From contig NC_091245.1 in the NCBI RefSeq assembly GCF_042477335.2, forward strand, positions 113,432,501-113,496,500: a stretch of 64,000 nt of DNA. Reading direction: 5' to 3'. A model generated the notes under the pieces. That model was given only the letters and a program-made list of their open reading frames with translations, ran no database searches and was not told the origin of the DNA. The stretch comes from Ovis canadensis. Taxonomy: Eukaryota; Chordata; Mammalia; Artiodactyla; Bovidae. Position numbers and translations under genes: made by a program. Of the stretch, positions 35,633-47,780 are shown piece by piece (within the stretch, counting starts at the first letter, position 1; each line of letters starts with the position of its first letter).

Positions 35633-36560
35633 GTGATATCAGAAAAGATATGATAGGATTCACTGGTCATTTGTTTTTCTTACTATGTTGCTGCCTTTTT
35701 GCATTTGAAGCAAGTTCTGCTTTGAAGGGCAAGTGTGGCCTCTGGACCAAGCAGGTCAGCTTATTCAGTCATAGAAGCATTGTGCCTACGTTATGTTACT
35801 CATCTTAGGTCTTCGAACTCCCACTGCATAGCGGGTCCATCCAGAATTCTGTGTTCATCAAGCAAAGTAAATGCTATTAACATATACAGATGGGTGACAA
35901 GGCAGGTGATAAGAATGTTGCTGATATCAGCTCATTGAGCAGGCTCCACTGTTCCATTGGACTCCAGTTATAAAACACCCACTCAAAGATAGAATTATTT
36001 AAAATTTCAGGAACATTTTTCAGGATCCCTAAAAGTTCCTAATATTTGTTCGAGTGATTCCCAAGATTGTTTTCTAAAAGGTGCTGTCTGTCCTAGTATC
36101 CTTTGCTGGTTCTCTGTGGTTAGGATTCAGCATTTTCACTGACTGGGCCTGTCAGGGAAGCTAGTTTTCTTTCTGACCACTCGCATTCCACTGTTGCCAT
36201 GGCTGCTACAGCTTCCGCAGCTGAGTCTTTAGGAGGCTTGCTTGCCCACACCCCAAGTCATCCTGTCCTGGGGTGTATACTTCTGAAGGGGACAAGGCGA
36301 CAGTGAAGAGTGAAAAATCCCTCTCTGCAGATACAGACTCCCTTTACATGGGCCTCACCCCACTGGGAATTACTAATTTCTGTGGCTTCTTGTCCCCCAC
36401 CCTCAGTGCACAATATAAGTAATTTCTACATAAAACAAGTGAGTTATTTCAAATGACTTACAACTGTGTTAAGGGTTGATTGACATAGACACCATTTTAG
36501 TAACAAATGTAATTTTGCCTCTAGTTCATTAAAATCCTAAGAGCAGTTCCAATCAGAGAT
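35633..36560. other. No gene; one tRNA-Glu-like trace
   Basis: Mostly unrecognised. At about 36,110-36,170 the text GTGGTTAGGATTCAGC...GTCAGGGAAGC is a strongly decayed tRNA-Glu-like relic, probably a SINE head. Confidence 0.4.
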
Positions 36561-36805
36561 GTAGCGATCCCAGGTCATTTTACCAGATCCACTGGTGGCA
36601 GTAGCTGGGTGTTCCAAATTGCCCCACTAGGAAGTTGAAGCCATCTATTACGCTTCTGTATGTATTTTAGGACTAGAAAACCACACTGTACCCATTGGGT
36701 CTTTTGTAAAAAGAACGCATTTCTATATGGTAATTGGCTAGTTAACTTAACCTGTAAGACAGGAATTATAATAAAAAAGAACAAAGATGATCTATTAAAC
36801 TGGCA
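36561..36805. repeat. Old repeat, second of a homologous pair
   Basis: Matches 32,842-33,070 in the same orientation (CATTTCTATATGGTAATTGG, TTAACCTGTAAGACAGG). Family unknown; clearly old. Confidence 0.45.
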
Positions 36806-37081
36806 AGTTGCATAACAGCAGTCCTTACCTCACAAGAGACGTTGTCCACAATTGTCAAAGTTGACTTCAGAATCACCTGAAAGAAGTTTGAGAGGCTTGA
36901 AGATTTCACATGCCACTCGATAATCTGAAAATCCTGGAGTTCAGCATTGGCAAGCAAAAATCAAGAGCCATGTGGTCACTTGCAGACCCCAAACATTGTG
37001 TGCAAGCAAGCCTTGGCTATTAAAGAGGTGGTGGAAGCCTCAACAGCAATAAAATATTGGTGGCCAGAAAGGAAATCCAGC

Positions 37082-37154
37082 TTCCACTAAAGGGGAATTG
37101 AACCCAGGCTTTGATGGTGAAAGCCCCAGGTCCTAGCCACTAGACTATCAGAGA
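37082..37154 (-). pseudogene. tRNA-Glu-like relic
   Basis: The minus strand reads TCTCTGATAGTCTAGTGGCT and AGGAC, then a T-arm-like GGGTTCAATTCC. Stems are broken and no terminator follows. Probably a SINE head and not a gene. Confidence 0.5.
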
Positions 37155-37596
37155 TCTTGGTCAAGAGGCTGAAGGCAGCACTTTGTGGGGAAAGATCTTA
37201 CAAATGATTCAGACACATATTAGAAAACTTTCAAGGATGTCTGAAGAATGCTTTGAAGTGGTATGTGTGGTGGTACTGCAGTGACCACCATCTGGGTCAA
37301 AGGATGGAAGGGAACTTTAGTGGCAGAAAAGCAGGAAGAAAGATTGTGATCAGTCAAGCCAAACAAGAAAAGGATAATTTTTCTTACAACACTTTTATCA
37401 CTGACATTCTGACCACAGAGGTTTCTCTCTCTTTATTTCTTCTTTCCTTCCCTCCCTTTCTTCCTCCCTTACATTCCTAAAATCTGTATGTCTCTCTTGC
37501 TTCTGTAGTTTCCCCATGTTTGACTGAGGAAAACATGTCCTTTTTCCCGTACTCTCCCCCTACAAGGATGATAATCCTGGTCTTCTCCAAATTTCA

Positions 37597-39708
37597 GTTG
37601 GTTCGGTTCAGTTGCTCAGTCATGTTCAACTCTTTGTGACCCCATGGACTGCAGTACGCCAGGCTTCCCTGTCCATCACCAATTCCCGGAGCTTACTCAA
37701 ATTCACGTCCATCAAGTTGGTAATGCCATCCAACCGTCTTATCCTCTGTCATCCCCTTCTCTTCCTGCCTTCAATCTTTCCCAGCATCAGGGTTTTTTCC
37801 AATGAGTCAGTTCTTCATGTAAGGGGGCCAAAGTACTGGAGTTTCAACTTTAGCATCAATCCTTCTAATGAATATTCAAGACTGATTTTCTTTAGGATTG
37901 ACTGGTTGGATCTCTTGGCAGTCCAAGGGACTCTCAAGAATCTACAGCACAGTTCAAAAGCATCAGTTCTTTGGTGCTCAACTTTCTTTATACTCTAACT
38001 CTCACATCCACACATGACTACTGGAAAAACCATAGTTTTGACTAGACGGACCTTTGTTGGTAAAGTAATGTCTCTGCTTTTTAATATGCTGTCTAGTTCG
38101 GTCACAGCTTTTCTTCCAAGGAGCGAGCGTCTTTTAATTTTATGGCTGCAGTCACCATCTGCAGTGATTTTGGAGCCCCCCCAAAAAAGTCTGTCACTGT
38201 TTCCATTGTTTCCCCATTTATTTCCCATGAAGTGATGGGACCAGATGCCATGATCTTAGTTTTCTGAATATTGAGTTTTAAGTCAACTTTTTCTCTCTCC
38301 TCTTTCACTTTCCTAAAGAAACTCTTTAGTTCCTCTTTGCTTTCTGCTATAAGGGTGCTGTCATCTGCATATCTGAGGTTATTGATATTTCTCCTGGCAA
38401 TCTTGATTCCAGCTTGTGCTTCAACCAGCCCAGCATTTCACATGGTGTGTTCTGCATATAACTTAAAGAAGCAGGGTGACAATATACAGCCTTGACATAC
38501 TCCTTTCCCGATTTGGAACCAGTCTGTTGTTCCATGTCCAGTTCTAACTGTTGCTTCCTGACCTGCATACAGATTTCTCAGGAGGCAGGTCAGGGGGACT
38601 GGTATTCCCATCTCTTGAAAAACTTTCCACAGTTTCTTGTGATCCACACAGTCAAAGGCTTTGGCATAGTCAGTAAAACAAAAGTAGATGTTTTTCTGGA
38701 ACTCTCCTGCTTTTTCAGTGATCCAGCAGATGTTTGATCTCTGGTTCCTCTGCCTTTTCTAAACCCAGCTTGAACATCTGGAAGTTTACGGTTCAAGTAC
38801 TGTTGAAGCCTGGCTTGAAGAATGTTGAGCACTACTTTGCTAGCATGTGAGATGAGTGCAATTGTGCGGTAGTTTGAACATTCTTTGGCATTGCCTTTCT
38901 TGGGGACTGGAATGAAAATTGGCCGTTTCCAGTCCTGTGGCCACTGCTGAGTTTTCCAAATTTGCTGGCATATTGAGTGTAGCACTTTCAAGGCATCGTC
39001 TTTTAGGACTTCAAATAGCTCAAGTGGAATTCCATCTCTTCCACTAGTTTTGTTTGTAGTAATGTTTCCTAAGGCCCACTTGACTTCACATTCCAGGATG
39101 TCTGGCTCTAGGTGAGTGATTACACCATTGTGGTTATCTGGGTCCTGAAGATCTTTTTTGTACAGTTCTTCTGTGTATTCTTGCTACCTCTTCTTAATAT
39201 CTTCTGCTTCTGTTAGGTCCATACCATTTCTGTCCTTTATCGAGCCCATCTTTGCATGAAATGTTCCCTTGGTATGTCTAATTTTCTTGAAGAGATCTCT
39301 AGTCTTCCCCATTCTATTGTTTTCCTCTATTTCTTTGCATTGATCACTGAGGAAGGCTTTCTTATTTCTCCTTGCTCTTCTATGGAACTCTGCATTCAAA
39401 TGGGTATATTTTTCCTTTTCTTCTTTGCCTTTAGCTTCTCTTCTTTTCTCAGCTATTTGTAAGGCCTCCTCAGACAACCATTTTGCCTTTTTGCATTTAT
39501 TTTTCTTGGGGATGGTCTTGATCACTGCCCCCTGTACCATGTCAGGAACTTCTGTCCATAGTTCGTCAGGCACTCTGTCTATCAGATCTAATCCCTTGAA
39601 TCTATTTGTCACTTCCACTATATAAGCAATCATAACAGATTTGACTTAGGTCATACCTGAATGGTCTAGTGGTTTTTCCTACTTTCAATTTAAGTCTGAG
39701 TTTGCCAA
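37597..39708 (-). mobile_element. BovB LINE, second longest copy
   Basis: Minus strand in coding order: the linker NRFKGLDLIDRVPDELW and MVQGAVIKTIPKKNKCKKAK (39,633-39,184), MKVLHSICQQIWKTQQWPQD (38,991-38,590), GTTDWFQIGKGVCQGC (38,438-38,647), then the C-terminal part and the 3' tail. The YADD region is out of frame (ISITSDMQMTAPL). Several frameshifts; a small deletion near 38,730 removes part of the EKAREFQ segment. Dead. Confidence 0.94.
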
Positions 39709-40690
39709 ATTTACCCTTCCCCAATGCAGAGGGTCAATGGGACATGCTCTCTTCTGGTTACACCCTCCCCTAGGCCTGGGAACAACCTGCACAAATGCCT
39801 GAGTTCTGATTAGGCCTCTTTTCCCATCAGGGCTGCTGAGGTGGACTAGGCCTCCAGTGTGTGCAGGCAGAGATGCACAGATGGCCAAAGGAAGGCTGTT
39901 TGCAGGGGTTTGAGAAGAGCTTGGACATGGAAGTGATGTTTACCCTTTCAGTGCAGAAAGGAGCTAGAGTGGATAGAGTCCTCCCTGTATCACCATGCTC
40001 AGGCACAGAACTATGAGGAGTTCCATAATTCTAAATGCAACACTGGCCTCATAGATCCTTAGGAGAGTACTTTTGTCAAAGTAGGAAGAAAGATCTTATT
40101 TTATTTCACAGTTTACTAGCTTAATTTATAAGTTTAAAACATTTAGGTGTAAGTATGTGGGCCTCCATCTGTACTCATTCACACAGCTGCAGATATTAGG
40201 GCATGCTGAAGTCTGCGACTTTCCAGGCTCACCCATGTATCAGGCTGTCAGTTCCTCGCCCAACCCCTTGGATCTAAGGTCCTTCTTTCCCAAACTGAGT
40301 CACCTTTCTCCACTCTTCCAACCAGGAACATTTTCCCAGGTTCTACTCCAAGTAAATTACAGCACCCTTGGAAATAAGTTCAGAACCTTTCCTACTCACC
40401 ATATCCATTAGGGATCAAGTCCTTTCTCTTTTATCCCTTTGGCTTCCCCTCCAGTGAGAACACTGCCAAGTTCTTCGGTGAGTATTTTCACCTCAGTAGC
40501 TCAAGTAGTTGCCATGTAGTTTGAAGGTACAGGGCTAACAAATATACATTTTCCTCTTAAAATTGTATTCAGGATCCTGTTTCCAATTTTTAGAAAGGTC
40601 CCTTTAACTTGAGGAACACTCAGTATTCCTACTATAAGTTAATCAGAGGAGAGAGAAAAGGGGGCCTGTAAAGCTTCTTGGATGCTGGAC
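39709..40690. other. No gene recognised
   Basis: Mixed-composition flank. Short frames on both strands match nothing I know. Confidence 0.35.
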
Positions 40691-41482
40691 TGGATGGATG
40701 GCGCATTAGTCAGGTTCTCCTAGAAACAGAACCATGAGGAGATCTGTTGTTGTTGTTGAGTCGCTGAAGTTGTATCCTACTCTTTGCGACCCCATGGACT
40801 GCAGCATGCCAGGTCTCCCTGTCCCTCATCATCTCCCAGAGTTTGTCCAAGTTCATGTCCATTGAATTGGTGATACCTTTCAAACATCTCATCCTCTGCT
40901 GCCCTCTTCTCCTTTTGCCTTCAATCTTTCCCAGCATCAGGATCTTTTCCAGTAAGTCAGTTGTTCACATCAGGTGACCAAAGTATTGGAGACTCGTACC
41001 TATCTATACATTTGTATCTAGAGAGACAGAAGGAGATTATAAAGAATTGACTCATATGATTATGGATCCACAGCATGAGTTGGCAAGCAAGACACTGAGA
41101 GCTGATGGTTTGGTTCCAGTTGGAGTTTGAAGGCTTGAGAACCAGGAGAGCTAGTTCAAGGCCAACAGGCTCTAGCCGGGGAAAAGCTGATGTTCCAGTC
41201 CAAATCTGAAGGCAGGAAAATCACAATTCCCAGTTTGACAGCAGTTAGGCAGGATGAGTTCTTTCTTCCTAGAGGGATGGCAATCTTTTTGTTCTATCTG
41301 GTCATCCAACAGATTGGATGAGGCCCATCCACAACAGGGAGAGAAGTCTGCTTTACTCAGTCTTCTGATTTAAATGTTAATCCCATGCAAAAACAGCCTC
41401 ACAGAAAGACTTAAGGTCTGACCAAATATCTGGGTACCCCATGGCCCAGTCAAGTTGACACATAAAATTAACCATCACAGAT
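40691..41482 (+). repeat. Old mammalian interspersed repeat, split by BovB
   Basis: TTAGTCAGGTTCTCCTAGAAAC at the start and GTCAAGTTGACACATAAAATT plus AACCATCACA at the end are the limits of a common mammalian repeat whose family name I do not recall with safety. A BovB piece interrupts it at 40,744-40,992. Confidence 0.6.
40744..40992 (-). repeat. BovB 3' fragment
   Basis: Reverse BovB tail: GAGTCGCTGAAGTTGTATCC, GCATGCCAGGTCTCCCTGTCC, ending near CAAAGTATTGGAG. It carries GTTGTTGTTGTTG at its left end. Confidence 0.88.
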
Positions 41483-41764
41483 GGTGACACCATTATACTA
41501 AGCACACTGAAGAAAAAGAATTCCCTTGGTTGGGCTATAGTTTAGGATAACTGCTTTTTCAGAGCATTTTTGCTTCTGCCCTTTCTGGATGTAGTGCAAA
41601 CATGCTTTCATCTGCTTACATAAGAGGAATGAATTAAAAAAGAAAAAGTCCCTTCTGGCAGAGAAACATCAGGGCTGAGTAATATTAATGGTAGGCTAAA
41701 CATATCAATATACTGATTTACAGTTAAACCTACTGACAATTGGACTTCAGAGACCACACTGAAT

Positions 41765-42270
41765 TTTGTTTGTTTTTAAGTGAAATTCACATAACATAAA
41801 ATCAACCATTTTTAAGTGAACAATTCATTGGCATTTAATGCATTCTGAAAGTTAGGTAACCACCACCTCCGTCTAGTCTGAAACATTTTTATCATCCCCA
41901 AATAAAACCCCATATCCATTAAGCAATTATTCCCCAATATACTCTCCTTCCAGTCCTTGGAAACCATCAATTTACTTTCTATTCCTTTGCAGTTATCTAT
42001 TTTAGATATTTCATATACGTGGAACCACACATTATGTGACATTTTGTGTCTGGCTTCTTTCACTTCTTTTGGGAGTTCATTCATATTGTAGTATGTATCA
42101 GTACTTCATTCTATTTTATGACTGAATAAAATGCCATCATATGTATCTACCACATTTTGTTTATATATTCATCCACTGATGGATATTTGGGTTGTTGTCA
42201 CTCTTTGGCTGCTGTGAATAGTTCTGCTATGAACATTCCTATACAAATATTTGTTTGAATATCTTTTTTT
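41765..42270 (-). repeat. Old L1 3' UTR
   Basis: AATTCACATAACATAAAATC, TGTGTCTGGCTTCTTTCAC, CATCCACTGATGGATATTTGG and GAACATTCCTATACAAATAT are the reversed blocks of L1ME/L1M-type 3' ends. Confidence 0.75.
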
Positions 42271-43605
42271 ACTCAATTAATTCCATCCCTTCTTTACCTT
42301 TCCACAGTTTCCTGTCATGTCATTTCTCTACAAATTTATTTTCTTTTGTTAAGACATTATAGTGGTCCAAGTTGTAACCACTCCTTTGAATTAACCATCA
42401 TGAGGTTTCCTCCTGTGTGATGTGCGCTACATGCATTCACAAACTGTCTTCCTCTTGGCAGTCTTCTATTGGAGTAATTTTATAGTGCGCCAGCTGAAAA
42501 CCCTAAGAGGGTACATTCCCTGCCTGTCACAAAATATTAGAAAACAGAGGTGAACCAAAATGCTCCATTTTTGACTTGAGACAGTTTCCACTCAGCAATA
42601 TTTTTCAGAGAAAGAAAGAGACTCCACACGAAGATCAAACCCAGGCACGGTCAGAAAAACATGGTCCCAGGGGAAAGAGAAAACTAAGGCTGCACCTACA
42701 GGATTCTTTATTAAGACAAAAGGAAAACTGAAACAAGGCCTCATAGACTCTTTCAGACAGAAAGAACACACTCCGTCTTAAGGGCATGCCTCAAAGACTG
42801 CCTTAATGAGGCTTTTTAAAGAATATTAAGGGCCTTGGCCTCCACTGGCCTCACTATGAGCCCAAAGTAAAAAAAGGGCTTATCTCAAAGAGATTTGTGA
42901 GTGTGATTTTTGTCCAATAAGTGAAATATATATTGGCATAGAAGAAACTCTTCAAGTATTTAAAGGGAGTACATCAGCTTGAACTGAAAGGGATAAAGAC
43001 AAAATTAAAAGAAGCCTTTGGATCTCCAATTTTTGATGAGCAGAAAGCAGGCTAGCGGGAAAAAAAAGGATCAGCTGCAAATGCTATTCTTATGGAAGAG
43101 TAAGGATAACTCAGTGGATGATTCTGAGAGGCAGAGAATCATTCCCAGTGAGCAGCAGTGTGCCTTACAGAACTGGCAGCATGTGTCAGGCTGGATGTTA
43201 AAAGTACTGTGAACCAGTGATTGCTCTGTGCCTCCAATTTCCCCCTTTTGAATGGGAATGGACATTAAACCAAGACCTTCCCAACACTGTATGTGAAGTT
43301 ACCATGGTGGCAAAAGAAGGGTGTTTTGTGGCTAAATGGTAGTAGAGAGCTGCAGCTATTTTGTGTGATAGCAGCCCCCACTTGTAACAGCCTACTGGCT
43401 GTGAGATTCTGTAGGAAAGCCACTCTCAAAGGATTTCCTTCTGGGAAAAAAAAGGACAGGAATGTTTGTTTCACTGCAGATAACTCCAGTCTGATTAGGA
43501 TGTGGAAAACTAAGAAATGTCTCTTACTAGAAAATTGATTCATAGCATTCTGGATTAGAATGATGTCTAAAAGTAAGGTGGAGAAAAAGGAAGACTGCGA
43601 CGTCA
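42271..43605. other. No gene recognised
   Basis: AT-rich. A reversed polyadenylation-like TTCTTTATTAAGAC stands near 42,703. The area 42,500-43,270 could be a decayed LTR, but I cannot support it. Confidence 0.3.
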
Positions 43606-43876
43606 GTTGCTGCTGCTGCTAAGTCACTTCAGTCGTGTCTGACTCTGTGCGACCCCATAGATGGCAGCCCACCAGGCTCCCCCGTCCCTGGGATTCTCCA
43701 GGCAAGAACACTGGAGTGGATTGCCATTTCCTTCTCCAATGCATGAAAGTTAAAAGTGAAAGTGAAGTCGTGTCCAACCCTCTGCGACCCCATGGACTGC
43801 AGCCTTCCAGGCTCCTCCATCCATGGGATTTTCCAGGCAAGAGTACTGGAGTGGGTTGCCATTGCCTTCTCCTGAC
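43606..43876 (-). repeat. Bov-A2 SINE
   Basis: Reverse Bov-A2: TTGCTGCTGCTGCTAAGTC, two AGGCAAGA modules, ending CCATTGCCTTCTCCTGACTC. The last SINE before the tRNA array. Confidence 0.95.
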
Positions 43877-44387
43877 TCAAAATTGTAAAGGCCTTGTGGG
43901 GAGGGAAAAATGGATAAATGGATCAGTTTGGTGAGGTGTGAAAACTAAACTTCCAGTGCGGAGCATCTACTAGTGTATACAGAAGCAGAAATATATTATC
44001 CTACAAATGAAGCTTAAATGTTAGAAAGTGATGTTGCCTCAAAATATTCACTTGATAAACATCCATGAGCAGGAGTGAACCTACAACCCCTCACTAAAGA
44101 GCCAAACACATCAACGGGTTATAAAATAGAAACCGAGGAGGCAAGCTCATTACTGCAGATTTTATGCAGAGATCTTTTCACAAACACTACATTGCTCCAA
44201 GACACCTGTTTCCTAGATTTCAAATTGCAAGTATGTCTCACCCAGGTGATTGTAATAATTTAAGTAAAAAAGTTAACCCAGAATACACTAGTCGCCCTAC
44301 TTTCTGATCTCGGAGCAACCCTGGGCTACAAGGGCGCTAGGGTCGTGCCGGGGAGATGAGTGGTTTAAGGAGAGGAAAAATAAACCA

Positions 44388-44458
44388 TTCCCTGCCTGGG
44401 AATCGACCCCAGACCGAGGCGAAGATACCGCCGAATCCTAACCACAGACCACCAGAGA
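44388..44458 (-). pseudogene. tRNA-Glu pseudogene at the array edge
   Basis: Aligned with the intact Glu-CTC genes of the window, this 71-nt copy shows nine substitutions and one deleted base in the D loop. The anticodon position reads ATC in place of CTC. The acceptor end also has a changed base. It sits in the mirrored place of the Glu gene of the unit, so it is a decayed member and not a SINE. Confidence 0.88.
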
Positions 44459-44739
44459 GCGTGGGGGTTCGGCCCTCGCCTCCTCCCGCTGAACCCAGCG
44501 CCTCCATGCTACACGCCCCTTGCCACCTTGCTGCCCACATCCAGCCTTTGCAAGTCCAGCCGCCCGACCATCCTGCAGTCCGTCTGCTCTGGCGTGCCGT
44601 CTTGCTTTCAGCACTTTCAAAACACTGCGCGCGCCAGCGGCTTCTAGCACGCACCCCAAAAGCCGCGGGCTCCCTGCTCCCAGCTCTCTCTCCCCCGAAT
44701 GCCCCATGACGGGAGGAACTCAGCAAAATGTCGGCCCGC

Positions 44740-44808
44740 TGCGTTGTCAGGGATCGAACTCGAGTCAACTGCTTAGAAGGTAGATATGCTCACTACTAAC
44801 CACGACAG
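44740..44808 (-). pseudogene. tRNA-Gly(TCC) pseudogene at the array edge
   Basis: Mirrored counterpart of the Gly-TCC gene. The D arm (AGTGAGCAT) and T arm (GAGTTCGATCC) are readable, but the acceptor stem no longer pairs and two bases are missing. The anticodon place reads TCT in place of TCC. Not expected to fold or be charged. Confidence 0.85.
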
Positions 44809-45521
44809 CTACAAAGACGGGGGAGAAGCCGGCACCGGGCTCAGCCCAGGACACTTTCGCCGCCACTGCCGCATCCCTGCCAGAACGCAACGTCATTCAG
44901 GGCTCTGCGCCGCCGCGCCGCCACCAGCAGCCGCGCGGCTCCCCATTCGCGCCAGCACCACGCGGCTGCCGGGATACACTGGAACGAACGCCACCGGGAA
45001 GGGCTACGGCGGGCTTGCGGCCCTCCGGCCTTTCGTTCCCCGCCGCAGCCCGCGAACGCCATTATCACCGAGGGGCAATGCAGGGCACGGAGCTGGCCAA
45101 AGCCCGTCTCCACCGGGCGCTGGGCGAGGCCACTTCCACGACAATAGGGGGACCAGGACCCACCCGCCTACACGCGTCCCAACGCTGTGCCGACCGCACG
45201 GAGGGGTCGTCGCGGGCCTACGAGCCCACTCAGGGAGCCACTGGGGGTCGGCGCGTGGGCGGGCGGCCGGCCGGCCGCCAGATCCGGCTATGGTCGGGCA
45301 AGGCCGTGGGGTCGCCAACAGGCCCTCGCTCCGCCGTGGCGACCGTGCGCCCGCCGACGACAAAGGGCTCAGGCTGGAGCGCTGCACGGGCAGAGGGGGT
45401 CGCCGGGAGCTAGGCCGGGCACCGCCGTCGGCGGCGCCCTGGCGCCTCGCCCAAAGACGTCGGGAGGAGGCGAAGGGCCCTCCGGGGCCTGGCGGCAGGA
45501 CAGAGAGCGACCGCGGCCACC

Positions 45522-45526
45522 AAAAA
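45522..45526 (-). terminator. Pol III terminator of tRNA-Asp
   Basis: T5 on the minus strand, 11 bases past the tRNA end. Confidence 0.85.
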
Positions 45527-45537
45527 GGGTGTGTTGC

Positions 45538-45609
45538 CTCCCCGTCGGGGAATCGAACCCCGGTCTCCCGCGTGACAGGCGGGGATACTCACCACTATAC
45601 TAACGAGGA
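45538..45609 (-). tRNA. tRNA-Asp (GTC)
   Basis: 72 nt, minus strand, decoding GAC and GAU. Acceptor TCCTCGT pairs with ACGGGGA through one G-T pair, discriminator G. The anticodon GTC is at 45,576-45,574. B box GGTTCGATTCC. Identical over its length to the Asp genes at 48,455 and 57,047. It is divergent from Leu-CAG, which starts 560 bases to the right on the plus strand. T5 terminator present. Confidence 0.98.
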
Positions 45610-46043
45610 CGGCGGCGACCGTCCTGCCGCCCGGCCGCCCTCGGGCTCTCGGGCTGCCTGCCCACGCCTCCCCTTGCCCAGCACGGGCCGCCGGCCACCA
45701 CGGGTCCCGACCCAACCGCGCACCAGACCAACCGCCTCGGTCACAGCGGCAGCCCGCCACCCCGACAGGGACCCGGACCCCCGGGGCACTGGACCCTCCC
45801 CAGCGCGCCGCCTCTTGCCTCCAACGCGGGCGTTCCGCCGGGAGAAGGGGGCGCGAGAAGGCAAGCGGGGCTGCGACGACACGGTGGGCGCGCGCCGGCC
45901 GGCGTCGGGCCAGGACAGGCGCGGGTGGGGAGGGGCCGGCCCGCCCAGGGCCCTCTGGGTCCGCGGCGCGAGCGGCGGCGGAGCCAGGCGCCTCGGCCGG
46001 CCGCCGCGCGGCGGCTCCCCTCGACCCCCACTCCGGACGCCCG

Positions 46044-46075
<32 letters not shown>
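46044..46075. repeat. (CCTG)8 tetranucleotide repeat
   Basis: Eight CCTG units between Asp and Leu. The right arm has the inverted counterpart with six CAGG units at 56,586-56,609, so the copies differ in length. Confidence 0.95.
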
Positions 46076-46169
46076 GCGTGGCCCCCCGCGTGGCCCGCCA
46101 AGGGCGCCGGTGCTCGCGCCGCGTCGGGTCCCAGCCAGGCGAGCGGCCACGCGCCCAGCCAGGCCCGCC

Positions 46170-46252
46170 GTCAGGATGGCCGAGCGGTCTAAGGCGCTGC
46201 GTTCAGGTCGCAGTCTCCCCTGGAGGCGTGGGTTCGAATCCCACTCCTGACA
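46170..46252 (+). tRNA. tRNA-Leu (CAG)
   Basis: 83 nt, class II tRNA with a long variable arm (about TCTCCCCTGGAGG), decoding CUG. Acceptor GTCAGGA pairs with TCCTGAC, discriminator A. The anticodon CAG is at 46,204-46,206. A box TGGCCGAGCGGTCTAAGG, B box GGTTCGAATCC. No intron. A TTTT stop follows at 46,261. Same sequence as the minus-strand gene at 56,409. Confidence 0.98.
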
Positions 46253-46260
46253 AACCAGCC

Positions 46261-46264
46261 TTTT
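46261..46264 (+). terminator. Pol III terminator of tRNA-Leu
   Basis: T4, 8 bases past the tRNA end. Minimal vertebrate Pol III stop. Confidence 0.75.
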
Positions 46265-47691
46265 GGCCCGCCGGACAAACGCACCCGTCCTCCGCGCGCC
46301 ACTGCCTTTCTCCACACACGCCCTCCTGCCGCCACCTGCACCCCCACACCAGGAAACTTCAGTCCTTGGCTCATCTTTCCTCGCCAGCTGGCTGCAGCTG
46401 CAGCTTTTCCTGCATCCCCGCCTCACCCACGCCCACTGTCGCCCATCGTCGCCTACCTTCCCACTTCCACTCCCATGGCGCAGCCCCGCCGAAGCACGCA
46501 GCCCCGCGGCGGGTGGCAAGCACTCCTCCCTTCGCCGGCGCTCCGACTTCTGCCCGGGGAACGGCCTACTCGCCTTCGCAGCCTTGCTTCAACGGCCGTC
46601 CCCGCCAGCTCTCCCGCCAGGCCGGCACCCGGTCCTCCGCGCCCGCCCCGCCGGCCAGCCTGCGCTCCCCAGCCACAGCGAGGCGGCCGAATCCCCGCCT
46701 TGCCCGCCAGGGGGCTGCCCTGTGCCCTCGACCCTTCTCCGCCGTGCGTTCTTGGCCGGGCCGCAACCTGCCTGCGCACGCCTGGGACGCATACCACCCA
46801 GCCTTCCTGCTGGTCAGCGCACACCGGCCTTCCTTGCACGAGTCCGTCCCGGGAAGGGTGCTCCGCTGGGGAGGGAGCGAAAGCCCTGCGTGCCCGTCCA
46901 GCCCACCCCCCGGCGCCCGGCCCGCGCCCCCGACCTCGGCGCCACGGCGCCCGTTCCCGTGGGAAGCCGCTGCCCCGGCCGGAGCCAAGCCCGCCCTGGC
47001 GCGCTCCCTGCCTCTCAGCCCGCAGTCCCCGAGCCAGGAGCCGCTCTGCCAAAGGGCCCCTGCTCACCACCACCACCCCGTCAGAGCCGGACCCCGGGAG
47101 CGCGGTCGGCCAGAGCGCAGGAGCCAGGCTCACACGCCTTTGGGTCCTTGGGCCGGAGCGCCGTTATCGGGCGGGGCGGGGGCGGCGGCGGAGGCGCTCG
47201 GAGGCGTCGCCCTCCCGCGCTCGCGCTTCCGGCACAGCTCCAGCCCGGCGTCCGGCCCGCACCCGCTCTCACGCGCTCCACCCCGGCCCGGCCGGAAAGC
47301 CAGCCCGCCAGAGGGACTTTGGGTCGGGACCCGGAGTCACTGAGAGGAAGGTCGGCGCGCGGACGCAGCGACCACGCAGGGCATGCACCTGACAGGGATC
47401 CCGGCGCCGCCTCCCGGCCCCCACGCGCGACAACCAAAGGGTCGCGGCGGCCGTGGTCGGCGCAGAAAACGTGGGACGGGCCGAGTGGGCTCGCATCCGC
47501 CGCTCCGGGATCCCTCCGAGAGCGCCGCGCCCCGGGGTCCTGCACGTGCCCGGATCCTGTCTTACAGGTCGCCCGCCCGTGGTCTCCTGCTCCAGTGGAG
47601 CAGATAGATGCCCACGGGCGAGCAATGAGCAATGACGGGCGGGTGGCGGCCAGCAACTCTGGGGCAGCGACGGGCGGCGCTGGCCACCGGT

Positions 47692-47762
47692 GCATGGGTG
47701 GTTCAGTGGTAGAATTCTCGCCTGCCACGCGGGAGGCCCGGGTTCGATTCCCGGCCCATGCA
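47692..47762 (+). tRNA. tRNA-Gly (GCC)
   Basis: 71 nt, decoding GGC and GGU. Acceptor GCATGGG pairs with CCCATGC, discriminator A. The anticodon GCC is at 47,724-47,726. A box TGGTTCAGTGGTAGAATTC, B box GGTTCGATTCC. T4 stop at 47,777. Identical to the minus-strand genes at 54,845 and 63,368. It closes the inverted unit on its inner side. Confidence 0.98.
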
Positions 47763-47776
47763 GCCACAGCATCTCC

Positions 47777-47780
47777 TTTT
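47777..47780 (+). terminator. Pol III terminator of tRNA-Gly(GCC)
   Basis: T4, 14 bases past the tRNA end. Confidence 0.75.

Noticed and set aside
44740-44808. A tRNA with a changed anticodon (TCT) as a suppressor or Arg tRNA
   Set aside because: The acceptor stem does not pair and bases are missing. It is the mirrored, decayed Gly-TCC gene.
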